Shown one piece after another: positions 25,977-36,466 of a stretch of 64,000 nt of DNA. The position numbers were made by a program, and so were the translations under genes. Position 1 is the stretch's first letter. Each line of letters starts with the position of its first letter. This stretch comes from Centrapalus pauciflorus. Its lineage: Eukaryota; Streptophyta; Magnoliopsida; Asterales; Asteraceae. The notes beneath the pieces are model-generated. The model worked only from the letters and a program-made list of their open reading frames with translations, did no database searches and was not told the origin of the DNA. The stretch spans positions 479,501 through 543,500 of the forward strand of contig JAANYP010003732.1 of the NCBI GenBank assembly GCA_020465985.1, in the 5' to 3' direction.

Positions 25977-26360
25977 TAAGGATCTTTTGTGAACACTTTA
26001 TTCGTTGTGAACTTTGTGAACAACCATAAAATAACTTTTGAATCTTATGAATCTTGTTGAAAATACTACCGAACCCTTCTATTAACCCATTAATCTTATT
26101 GGATCCTATGGATTTTATTGAATCCAATTAATTTGTCGAATCTCATGAATCTTGTTGAATCTTATGCATCTTGTTATAAAAACTACGTACTATGAACCTT
26201 TTGAATGTTCTGAATCTTAAATAGACACTTCTATGAACCTTTTGAATCATATGAATCATATTACAAACACTTGTTGATATATATGAATGATTATATGTAT
26301 TTTTTTTTATTTGTTCACAACGTTCACAACGAATAACTTGTTCACAATGGATCTCATCCC
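25976..26360. mobile_element. (TA)n-embedded element, family C copy 2, complete
   Basis: The left end GGATCTTTTGTGAACACTTT and the inverted right end GATCCATTGTGAACAAGTT share TATTCGTTGTGAAC. The interior repeats TTTGAATCTTATGAATCTTG-like units. (TA)n lies on both sides. Confidence 0.8.
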
Positions 26361-26372
26361 TATATATATATA

Positions 26373-26594
26373 GGGGTGGGTTCAATGGAGAACCTCTAGC
26401 ATCGAAGAATCTTGAAGAACCACAACGCACCACCAGAAATGCATCACAATTCCCCCGTGATGCATCATTACTTCCACGTGATGCATCACAATTTCTGCGT
26501 GATGCATCGACTTCCACGTGATGCATCGACTTCCACGTGATGCATTGTGGTTCTTCAAGGTTCTTCGATGCATAAGGTTCTCCATTGAACCCAC

Positions 26595-26597
<3 letters not shown>
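26373..26597. mobile_element. Family A copy 6
   Basis: Starts GGGGTGGGTTCAATGGAGAA and ends with GTTCTCCATTGAACCCACCC, nearly its exact inverse. (TA)n lies on both sides. Confidence 0.85.
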
Positions 26598-26687
<90 letters not shown>

Positions 26688-26725
26688 CATATATGTATAT
26701 ATATGTATATATATATATATATATA
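26598..26725. repeat. (TA)n, 128 bp with a few CA/TG interruptions
   Basis: A TA run with scattered C or G bases after 26670, between family A copy 6 and family D copy 1. Confidence 0.95.
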
Positions 26726-27507
26726 GATTCAAGATCAATGGGGTACCATATTAGACTGGGGTACCGGAGAACCATTTATAGCCAATCATTTATCATTAAA
26801 ATATAATATAATTTTGTTTAAAATTCTTTCTCACATTAATTAATGTTGGGGGTAAAAATGATATTAAAAATTTAAATTATAATCAAAGATTCTGTGTATC
26901 CCATGAAGATCTCCATTTTAGTTAATATCATTTATTACACCCATAATGAACATGTGCAATGACAACACTCCATAAACCACGATTGAACATGTTCAATACC
27001 GTCAATATTGGTTTATCATCAAAACAGATAACAGCGCCAAAAAACGCAATAAACTCTGATTGCACATGTTCAATAACGTGTAAATGAAATTGAACCTTCA
27101 CGAACGGTTTGAAGAAAATAATAAATACCTTTCGTTGACACATCCAAATGAACAAGTTCAGTTGTTTATTAAAACCCATTGTCGAATCCAATTGAACATG
27201 TGCACTAAAACCCATTGTCGAATCCGATTGAACATGTTCACTAAAACCCATTGTCGAATCCGATTGAACATGTTCACTAAAACCCATTGTCGAATCCGAT
27301 TGAACATGTTCATTAAAACCCATTTTAAAATTTATTATATATGTGTTATGGAAGTAAATCCCTATAATTAAGGAAACTATTATATTATTAGTTGTCATCT
27401 ATTATTTAATATAAATCTAATTGACTATATTACCCTTTTAAACTTATAACCAAACATGGGTGGACTCCGGTTCCCCAGTCTAACATGGTACCCCATTGAT
27501 CCCGACC
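26726..27507. mobile_element. (TA)n-embedded element, family D copy 1, 782 bp
   Basis: The left end GATCAATGGGGTACCATATT, then AGACTGGGGTACCGGA, is nearly repeated by the inverted right end (GATCAATGGGGTACCATGTT, AGACTGGGGAACCGGA). The interior holds a 36-bp tandem repeat. (TA)n lies on both sides. Confidence 0.85.
27169..27325. repeat. 36-bp tandem repeat, four copies plus a part copy
   Basis: Unit CTAAAACCCATTGTCGAATC then CGATTGAACATGTTCA; copies start at 27169, 27205, 27241 and 27277, and copies 2-4 are identical. The minus strand is open through it (12-residue repeats), but I see no sign of a real protein. Confidence 0.9.
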
Positions 27508-27529
27508 ATATATATATATATATATATAA

Positions 27530-27937
27530 CCAGGTTCATCAGCGTACCTATGAGATTCCAGCGTACCCAGCGTATCCTAATGTGAATGACCATTCACATG
27601 CATTTTTTTTAATAGACATGAGACAACATTATAAGACTTATTTTCAAAAGAAGCAACATTATAAATCTTGTGAATGGTAAAAAAAAGATCATGTGAATGG
27701 TTATTCACACCATTCACATTGTGTGAAATGACCATTCACATGGATGACCATTCACATAAATATGCATTGATCATTCACATAATTTTTAAAGACACAGAAA
27801 GTGTGAATGTATGCGAAATTCATATATCATGTGTATAACATTAATTTAAACATGGTTATGAGAAATAAATTTAAAAAAGTTTTTTAAAGTTGGTACCTTC
27901 GGGTGCACTTGATTTCGAGATATACTTATTTGAACCT

Positions 27938-27940
<3 letters not shown>
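27530..27940. mobile_element. (TA)n-embedded element, family E copy 1
   Basis: Starts CAGGTTCATCAGCGTACC and ends in GAACCTGAC, so the outer 10 bp are inverted repeats (TCAGGTTCA type). The interior is rich in TGAATGACCATTCACATG palindromes. It is related to the inverted pair at 43 kb. Confidence 0.8.

Positions 27941-28027
<87 letters not shown>
27941..28027. repeat. (TA)43 microsatellite
   Basis: An uninterrupted run on the right side of family E copy 1. Confidence 0.95.
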
Positions 28028-28032
<5 letters not shown>

Positions 28033-28822
28033 GTAATACTTTTATATATATAAATTTATATGTTTTAATAGATATAACATTTATTTTATTTTATGTATAA
28101 CATGATGTTTATTTAATTTTTACAAAAAATAAAATATTATAAAGTATGTTTTTACTAAATCTTCTACTTGTCAAACATTTAATATATTTGTATATACGTA
28201 TTTCTTTTAAGATATTTTACTAAGCTTATAAATATATCAACTAATTTTTTGATTAGATATATCGATAAATATAAATAATATAAGATTTATACTTATTAGA
28301 TTTATTTTTTTTAAATTACTAAATAGATCTTAGTTTATTGATTCACGAATTACCTGGATATTTTCAATAAAAGTTATTTACATAAAATATATATAAACTA
28401 AAAACTAAAACATAAAAATATATATATGTAGTGATGTACATTTGGAATTGTATCAATTAAATGCATCAATTAAATGAATATGGCCGAGATGCATCACGAA
28501 TTGAACGATAAATATTAGATGCATCATCATCCAATCATTTTTTTTAAACTTGTTTAGATATTGTAATTTTGGGATTGTATCAATTAAATTCGTTTATCAT
28601 TTATTGTTTAATTATATAATTGAATATTCAGTTAATATAAAATCAAATTTAATTAAACTATATATATTATTTTTCTCAAAATACTCATATGAATGTCAAA
28701 TATGTGTATTGCATGATGCATCAATAATGCATTTAATCTAAGGGATGTGATTGATTCTTTTTAGGTTTCCTGGAACTTGACCCCATGTGTGTATGTACAC
28801 ACACACACACACACGCATATAT
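28028..28822. other. Intergenic, A+T rich
   Basis: No gene seen. A short (CA)n lies at 28797-28814. Confidence 0.4.
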
Positions 28823-30105
28823 GGGGTTGAGATTTATGGAATATCATATTAGACTGAAGTACATGATATCATACTAAATAAACATGTTTATTACGATAAA
28901 ATGTTAAATTTGATGCAAAAGTGTAATAAACATATGTTTAAAGTTGCATGATGGTTAACCAATGCATATCAGGGGCGTAGCTACCATGGACATGGGGTGG
29001 GCCATGGCCACCCCTAAAGTTATCTTTAACCCAATATTACATGTATATATATGGCTCAATTTTTTTTATTTTGGACCACCTAAATAATTAGCCCACCATG
29101 TATAGGTATGTATCGTATATGTCTTCTCTTATTCTCTACTATAGGTCGACATCCTCCCTCATCGAAGTTCATCAATCAAAGCATCCAAACATGATTATTG
29201 AAGGAGCGCCAATTGCCAACAGCGTGTTTTCGATTTACCATTTTACGAACTGTTTTGTGTTTCCATTGATACGACTTATATTACAAAGCCCTGTGTTAGA
29301 TCAATTTCGTCACTCTATACTCGTAGATGGAGATGATGAAGGACCAAGAATTAGAGCGAGATGACAGACGAGAGTTTGAGACAATAATAAAAAGGAATGA
29401 AAGTGATAGATTTTTCCAATTTTGATATTCCGACTTCTATGTTTCATGGCAGTGAAGTATTTGATTTAAAGTTATCACCGGATGAATTACTTTTCACTGG
29501 ACTTACATAGTTACGGTTGCATTAATTCCTACTTTGAGGTATTTGCTAAATTTTTGTGATTTTGTGAATTAATTGTATAGTCAATATGAAAAACAAAAAA
29601 AAAAAGTTAGATTGTGTAATAAAATGACTTACTTTTTATAGTCTAATTCTTTACATTGAGAAAGATATTGTGATATCAAAACTTCGAAATGACCGAACAT
29701 GTTATAATTGTATTTCATTTTCATTTTGCTTTTAGATTTTTCGATATTGATTAATTTGTACTCAACAATTTTGGCCCACCCACGAACCAAATCCTGGCTA
29801 CGCCACTGATGCATATCATTTCATATTCATTACGTTAATGTTTAATTTTATGCAAAAGTGCAATTTGCATATTTTCATGCATATTGCAACTTTGAACATG
29901 TACATATCGTTATTTTGCATAAAATAAAACATTTTATCATAATGAACATCTAATGATGTGAACTAGTCAATAATAATGCACATGTGAACATGTATATATT
30001 GTACTTTTACATAAAACTTAACACTTCATCGTAATGAACATGTTAATATACTATGGTACTCCGGTTACCCAGTTTAAAATGGTACCTCATTTATCTTGAA
30101 CCTAC
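28823..30105. mobile_element. Family D copy 2, split by a hAT insertion
   Basis: The left end GAGATTTATGGAATATCATA, then TTAGACTGAAGTAC, and the inverted right end (GATAAATGAGGTACC) match family D. It is flanked by CA/TA microsatellite. Without the inner hAT element it is about 0.44 kb. Confidence 0.7.
28970..29808. mobile_element. Non-autonomous hAT element, 839 bp
   Basis: Begins CAGGGGCGTAGCTACC and ends GGCTACGCCACTG, so the tips are inverted repeats of the common plant CAGNGGCGNAGCNA hAT type. An exact 8-bp duplication ATGCATAT lies outside (28962-28969 and 29809-29816). No transposase is visible. Confidence 0.9.
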
Positions 30106-30488
30106 GCACACATACAAATGTATGTATTAATTATAAACTCGTTATTTGGAGGAAAATATAATTCAAAAGGGAATCCTTTTGGAGATGGCCAGACAACTAA
30201 ATGAGTTCATGAGTTGATCGAATACATGAATACGTTTACACTTATTTTTCAATGTCTTAATTAATGTTTATATATATTTAATTAATAGTATATATATACT
30301 GTAGTTTTCTATTCCTCGTCGAAACTGTTGGTTGTATGTTTCCCTTTCGATCGGTGAATTAAATAAATTTGGCTATCGAAAAAGGAAATAGTCTACGCCT
30401 ACGTACGTAACGTACATATTTGTCTTAATTAATTACTTGGCACTAAAGATTAAGAAGCCAGCAAACGATCAGTGCACTTGAATAATAT
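30106..30488. other. Intergenic spacer before FB2
   Basis: No gene or repeat seen. Confidence 0.35.
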
Positions 30489-30497
30489 ATATCTTTA

Positions 30498-32488
30498 GAG
30501 TAAATTACATAAATGGTCCCTGTGGTTTACATAAAACTTTAGATACGGTCCCTGTAGTTTCAATTTTGCATAAACGGTCCTTATCTTCACTGTTTACTTG
30601 AAAAATTTGTCCCTCTACTGTTAACTTTAACCATGAAATGGTTAAATATTTTATAATGACCATTTTACCCTTTTCTTTATAACATTTTGGTCCTTCAAGT
30701 TTGTGGTTAATTTTAGTTTTGGTCCCTCACTCTATTTTACTTATTATCATTATTATTATTATAACTATTATTATTATTATTTATTATTATTAATTTAACT
30801 TTTTACATATTAATTTATTTGTTTATTGAGTTTTTTTATTTTAATAGATTTTTTCATTTAAATAACATACTTATTTATTTCTTTTATTATAAACAATTGT
30901 ATCAAAGTAGAATCCATTTTCTTTTTTAGTTTTTCCGAATGAAAAAAATACAAATATTTTATAGTGTAGTTTTCCAAACCAAAAAATTTTGAACCTTAAA
31001 CTTTTATTAGTTTTTTCAAACGAAAAAAAAGCTGCAAACCATTCTTGTTTTAAGTTTTTTCATTTTCTAAACGTAAAAAATATGAAAACCAATCCGTTTT
31101 TTATTTTTTTGCACAAAAAATTTCAACCATTTTTGATTCTTTGTTTTGGGAAACAAAAAAAAATACAAACCATTCTGTTATTGGTTTTTGCAAACGAAAA
31201 AACAATGAATAATTCTGATTTTCAGCTTTTCAAACAAAAAAAAACTCATTTTATTTTTCTAGTTTTTCGAAGGAAATCATTCCCTTTTATTTTTTCTCCG
31301 AACGAAAAAACTACGAACTATTACGTTTTAAAAGTTTTTTCTAAATACGAAATAATGTGTAGTCTTTTTGTTCGGAAAAACTAAAAAATGGAATGACTTG
31401 TATTTTTTACGATGGGAAAAATTTAAAAACGTAGTGGCTAGAATAATCAAAAAATAAAAAAATACGAACCATTCCATTATTTAGTTTTTTAATGAAAAAC
31501 AACAAACCCTTTTATTATTTAGTTTTTCCGAACAAAAAACTTCGAACCATTAATTTTTATTAATCTTTAGTTTTAACTTTTCATATCGTAAAGAATACAA
31601 ACCATTCCGTTTTTTAGTTTTTCGGAACAAAAGGACTACATGCTATTTCGTATTTAGGAAAAACTTTAAAAACATAATAGTTCGTAGTTTTTTCGTTCGG
31701 AGAAAAAAATAAAAGGGAATGGTTTCATTCGAAAAACCAGAAAATAGAATGATTTTTTTGTTTGGAAAAACTGAAAATTAGAATTATCCGTAGTTTTTTT
31801 CGTTTGCAAAAAGTAATAACAGAATGGTTTGTATTTCTTTTCGTTTTTCTCAAAACAAAAAACTAGAATGAGTTTTGGTGCAAAAAAAACGGATTGGTTT
31901 TCATATTTTTTACGTTTAGATAATGAAAAAACTTAAAACAAGAATAGTTTGTAACTTTTTTTGGTTGAAAAAACTAATAAAAGTTTAAGGTTCAAAATTT
32001 TTTGGTTTGGAAAACTACAATATAAAATGTTTGTATTTTTTTCATTCAGAAAAAATAAAAAATATAATGTATTCTATTTTGATACAATTGTTTATAATAA
32101 AAGAAATAAATAATTTGTAATATAAATTAAAAACTGAATTAAAATAAAAAACTTATTTAACAAATAATTAGTATGTAAAAAAGTTAAATTAATAATAATA
32201 ATAATAATCGTTATAATAATAATAAGTAAAATAGAGTTAAATAAAAAAATTTACTTGAGGGACCAAAACTAAAATTAACTACAAACTTGAAGGACCAAAA
32301 TGTTATTAAAGAAAAGGGTAAAATGGTCATTATTAAATCTTTAACCATTTCATGGTTAAAGTTAACAGCAAATGGACCAAATTTGCAAGTAAACAGTGAA
32401 GATAATGACCGTTTATGCAAAATTGAAACTACAAGGACCGTATCCAATGTTTTATGTAAACCACAGGGACCATTTCTGTAATTTACTC
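30498..32488. mobile_element. Foldback element FB2 (Mutator-like), 1,991 bp
   Basis: One long palindrome: the outer arms match by eye at roughly nine bases in ten (for example 30560-30720 against the inverse of 32270-32430). Termini GAGTAAATTACATAAATGGT on the left and, inverted, GAGTAAATTACAGAAATGGT on the right. An exact 9-bp duplication ATATCTTTA lies at 30489-30497 and 32489-32497. The arms carry degenerate units of about 40-45 bp with AACCATTC and TTTTTCGNACGAAAAA cores. No coding sequence. Confidence 0.9.
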
Positions 32489-32738
32489 ATATCTTTATAT
32501 AATTGACTAAATTACATAAATGGTCCCTGTGGTTTATATGAAATTACGGTTTTAGTCCCTGAAAGAATTTTATTACACCACAAGTCCTTAAAATCGAAAA
32601 GTTGTAACATTTTGGTCCCTGAAACTAACGGCAGTTAACTTGAGCCGTTAGTTTCAGGGGCATTTTGGTCTTTTTGAATTTCAAGGACTATTTATGTAAT
32701 TTTCAAACTTTTAGGGACCATTTATGTAACGTTTATAC

Positions 32739-32741
<3 letters not shown>

Positions 32742-32834
<93 letters not shown>
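32742..32834. repeat. (TA)46 inside the left arm of FB3
   Basis: An uninterrupted run at the position mirrored by 34385-34434 in the right arm. Confidence 0.9.
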
Positions 32835-32837
<3 letters not shown>

Positions 32838-34381
32838 TTTCTTTCTTTTTCACAATTTAATTATCCAAATATAACCATTTATTTTTAATTCTTTTTGTTT
32901 TAATCATTAATTTTTATTTGTAATTATTTATTTAAGATTATTATATGATATGATATAACTGGTTATTTTTTTCAATTATTTATTGAGAATCCAAATCTTT
33001 TTCTATTCTTTTTTTCATCTAATAAAAATAAAAATAAAAACTATAGTTTTTTTCGTTCAGAAAATCTAAAATCGAAATGATTTATATATTTTCTCCATTC
33101 AAAAAAAATCAAAATAACGACGTGTTGAAGCTTTTTCCGTTTGGAAAAAGTATATAATCAAAATGATTCGTAGTTTATTCATTGCAAATACTTAATAAAA
33201 AATTTAATTCTAAATGGTTTAAAAAAAATCAAGAATTAGAATGCTTTATCGCTTTTTAGTAAAAAAAAATTAAATTCCAAATGGTTTGTTGTATTTTATT
33301 GAAAAAATTGAAAATGTATTGATTTTTTTATCTACGTTTAATTAAAATCAGAATGGTTCTTTTGTTTGAAAAAATCAAAATCATAATTGTTTACCGTTTT
33401 TGATAAAAAAATATTAAATTAAAATCAAAATGGTTGGTCATTTTTTTATAAAACAAACTAATAACAGATGGTTATCGTTGTTTGAAAAAAATCAAAACTA
33501 TAATGGTTCATCATTTTTTGATCAAGAAAATTAACAAATGGTTCATCGTTTATTTGATCCAAGAAACAATATTGTGGGGTTCGTAACTTTTTTATCGTTG
33601 TTTAACCAAAATCGTAATGATTATTTTTTTTTTGAAAACTAAAAAATCAAAAAATGATGAACCATTATGATTTTTGATATTTTTAAACAACGATAACCAT
33701 CTGGTATTAATTTTTTTTATAAAAAAAATGACGAACCATTTTGATTTTAATTTAATATTTCTGATCAAAAACGGTAAACAATTATGATTTTTGATTTTTT
33801 TTTATACAAAAGAACCATTCTGATTTTAATTAAACGTAGATAAAAAAATCAATACAATTTCAATTTTTTCAATAAAATACAACAAACCATTTGGAATTAA
33901 TTTTTTTTTGACTAAAAAGCGATAAACCATTCAATTTCTTGATTTTTTTTCAAACCATCTGGAATTAAAATTTTTATTAGGTATTTGCAATGAAGAAACT
34001 ACGAAACATTTTGATTATATACTTTTTCCAAACGAAAAAAGCTTCAACACGTCGTTATTTTGAATTTTTTTGAGTGGAGAAAAGATATAAATTATTTTGG
34101 TTTTAGATTTTCCGAACGAAAAAAACTACAACTAGTTTTTATTTTTATTTTTCTTAAATGAAAAAAAGATAGAGAAAGATTTGGATTCTCAATAAATAAT
34201 TGAAAAAAATGAACCAGTTATACCATATAATAATCTTAAATAAATAATTATAGTAATATATAAAAAAAACTAACATTAATAATAACAATAAACATACAAA
34301 TAAAAATTAATGACTAAAACAAAAGGAATAAAAAATAAACTATATATTTGGATAATTAAATTATAAAAAAGAAAGAAATAC

Positions 34382-34384
<3 letters not shown>

Positions 34385-34434
<50 letters not shown>
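34385..34434. repeat. (TA)25 inside the right arm of FB3
   Basis: Mirror of the longer left-arm run, so the two runs have changed length independently. Confidence 0.9.
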
Positions 34435-34438
<4 letters not shown>

Positions 34439-34748
34439 AGTATGAAAGTTACATAAATGGTCCCTGAAAGTTTGAAAATTACATAAACGGTCCTTGAAAT
34501 TCAAAAAGACCAAAATGCCCCTGAAACTAACGGCTCAAGTTAACTGCCGTTAGTTTCAGGGACCAAAATGTTACAACTTTCCGATTTTAGGGACTTGTGG
34601 TGTAATAAAATTCTTTCAGGGATTAAAACCGTAATTCCATATAAACCACAGGGACCATTTATGTAATTTAGTCTATATAATTAGTATTGACTTAGTACGC
34701 AGTTGGTACGATCGATGCATGTAATGTAAAATTAATTAATAGGATGCA

Positions 34749-34935
34749 TGTTTGAATTTGCGTTTGAAAAAATATTGTAACGTTTGAAAACTAATAATCA
34801 ATTAATAGCTGTAACAAAAAATGTTGCCGGAAATATAGTGTTTGGTTTATCTTTTGCTGTTTGCTATCATAATTATCAAATAATCTGTTTTCAAAGTGTT
34901 TGGATTTGCATTTTAACTTGTAAAACCAAATACCT
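34749..34935. mobile_element. Partial Harbinger-like MITE, copy C
   Basis: Matches one half of the 37.8 and 40.6 kb MITEs in inverse orientation (GTTTGCTATCATAATTATCA and TGTTTGGATTTGC). The other half is missing. Confidence 0.6.
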
Positions 34936-34996
34936 CTAATTAATTAGTGAAGATCTAATGAGACAAAGTCGCATGCACCATTTGTTTTTCAAGTCC

Positions 34997-35004
34997 TATA
35001 AATA
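34997..35004 (+). promoter_or_regulatory. TATA box of RING-H2 gene 2
   Basis: TATAAATA in CCTATAAATAGACTAACAA, 65 bp before the ATG; nearly the same block precedes RING gene 1. Confidence 0.75.
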
Positions 35005-35061
35005 GACTAACAACACAGATCGACTAATTAATTAAGTATTTGTCCAAACGTACATAATGAA

Positions 35062-35556
35062 ATGATCATACAGCAATATTATTCTTCATCCTTAGAATTT
35101 CTTCTAAGTATCTTCATCACTTGCAGTACTCTCGCCTTTATAATCCAATCCCACATGATATTTCTTTTCACCAACATAAAATGGGCATGGACTTTCCTTC
35201 TAAACCATTGCTTTTTTCACCATCAACCATATGATGTACATGGGTTCAAACTAAATCACGAGGAACTCAAGCCGAGCCAGCCAAGGTTCAACCCAGAATC
35301 TACGGAATGCATTATTTGCTTAAGTACGATAGAGGAAGACGAAGAGATTAGAGAGTTGAGATGTGGTCATGTGTTTCACCATGTTTGTTTGGATAGTTGG
35401 CTAGGGTTTAGAAACCGGTCATGCCCAATGTGTCGACAGAGTTTAGGATTGCCTATGGTTATTTCGGAGTTTGGTGATCATGAATTGTTGGTTTTTGATT
35501 GTTGTTCTATTAGTAATTCTAGAGACGATGGGGAAGGTTCTTGGTGGCTTCGATAA
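35062..35556 (+). CDS. RING-H2 finger protein 2 (probable E3 ubiquitin ligase)
   Basis: Paralogue of the gene at 19.2 kb, intronless, 164 residues. Residues 11-48 form a hydrophobic N-terminal anchor ending KWAWTFLLNHC. The linker is poorly conserved. The RING-H2 is complete, with ligands C83, C86, C101, H103, H106, C109, C121 and C124. The tail FDCCSISNSRDDGEGSWWLR matches the first gene closely. The shared SWWLR end and the shared core promoter point to tandem duplication. The predicted role is ubiquitin transfer at a membrane; the substrate is unknown. A two-codon upstream ORF (ATG AAA TGA at 35057-35065) overlaps the start codon and could lower translation. Confidence 0.92.
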   Translation: MIIQQYYSSSLEFLLSIFITCSTLAFIIQSHMIFLFTNIKWAWTFLLNHCFFHHQPYDVHGFKLNHEELKPSQPRFNPESTECIICLSTIEEDEEIRELRCGHVFHHVCLDSWLGFRNRSCPMCRQSLGLPMVISEFGDHELLVFDCCSISNSRDDGEGSWWLR

Positions 35557-35877
35557 GTTCTATCAGCAAGATATTTTCACAATTATTGTTGTGTATTTAT
35601 CCTCTATTGTAAGTGTTGTTGTTTTAAATAATGAGTTTTATAAAAATAGACATGTATTTTTGAAAGACTCTAGCTATTTATATTATCATATTATACATTT
35701 TCATCTTTGTTTCTTACATTTAAATATTCTATATATAGTTCATTTGTGTAGAAGAAATGCATTTACAATTGCAAGTATTTGGCCTTTGTTTGTACTTTAT
35801 AGGATACAAAATTACAAATAGAGTTGTTCTAAATATTTGATAAAATTAACAATTATATCGTGTTGTACTTGTATATA
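35557..35877. other. 3' flank of RING gene 2
   Basis: Probably holds the 3' UTR. The overlapping ORF at 35471-35821 is a shadow of the RING gene and its flank. Confidence 0.4.
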
Positions 35878-36291
35878 CTAGTTTATTAGCCGCGTATTAT
35901 GCGGATATTTTAATATATATAAAATTTAATAAATAAAAAAATAAAGATATAAATATTCTTTTTTTAAACAAAAGTATATAAGGTGATATTATTATTTATT
36001 ATTACCTATTAATTTTGTATATTTCTAAATATATATGAAGAGTAATTATTTTCTTATATATTTTTTAAACTCTTATTATATTATCTTATAATTAATAAAT
36101 TAATAGATTATTAGATTTTGTTTGATTTGATTTGATTTGAATTTAAAAGTGGATTATATTAGATTTGGATAGATTTGATTTAAAATTTTTTATTCTTTTT
36201 AAAATCTATAACTGCCACGTGTCAATTCATGGTGACGACACGTGGCTTCACCAGAAATAAGTATAGTTACTCTTTTAATAGTATAGTTAGA
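35878..36291 (-). mobile_element. Non-autonomous Helitron, minus orientation, about 414 bp
   Basis: On the minus strand the 3' end reads CTAG followed by T, preceded by the hairpin CCGCATAATACGCGG (35890-35904). The likely 5' end reads TCTAACTATACTATTAAAAG, like the other Helitron 5' ends in the window, and a CCACGTGTC block follows. The insertion base on the 5' side is not the expected one, so that border is approximate. Confidence 0.7.
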
Positions 36292-36332
36292 AGTTAGATT
36301 AGATTAGATTAGATTAGAAGTTAGATTAGCAT
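36292..36332. repeat. Short TTAGA-type tandem repeat
   Basis: AGATT repeated about five times, abutting the Helitron end. Confidence 0.8.
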
Positions 36333-36337
36333 CAATT

Positions 36338-36466
36338 AGGTATTAGTGGCGGTATAAGACTTTAGCGACGAAACATAAAACCACGAGAATTAGCAGCAAC
36401 AAGTATTAGTGGCGTCATTAATAGCGACGACAAATGTCGGCCTTAATACTCATATTTCTTGTATAT
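36338..36466. mobile_element. Degraded CACTA-type transposon end
   Basis: Repeated TTAGCGACGA and TTAGTGGCG blocks, then ATATTTCTTGTATATG, resemble the subterminal repeats and TTTCTTGTAGTG tip of plant CACTA elements. The tip is mutated and the other end was not found. Confidence 0.5.

Larger units (their letters stand above)
32505..34673. mobile_element. Foldback element FB3 (Mutator-like), 2,169 bp
   Basis: Left terminus GACTAAATTACATAAATGGT; the right terminus is its inverse. An exact 9-bp duplication TATATAATT lies at 32496-32504 and 34674-34682. The arms pair along their length and each contains a (TA)n run plus sub-repeats with AATGGTT and inverted homopolymer blocks. No coding sequence. 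Confidence 0.9.

Noticed and set aside
26928..27398. 156-codon minus-strand frame with 12-residue repeats
   Set aside because: It follows from a 36-bp tandem repeat inside a family D element; no start context, homology or conserved motif.
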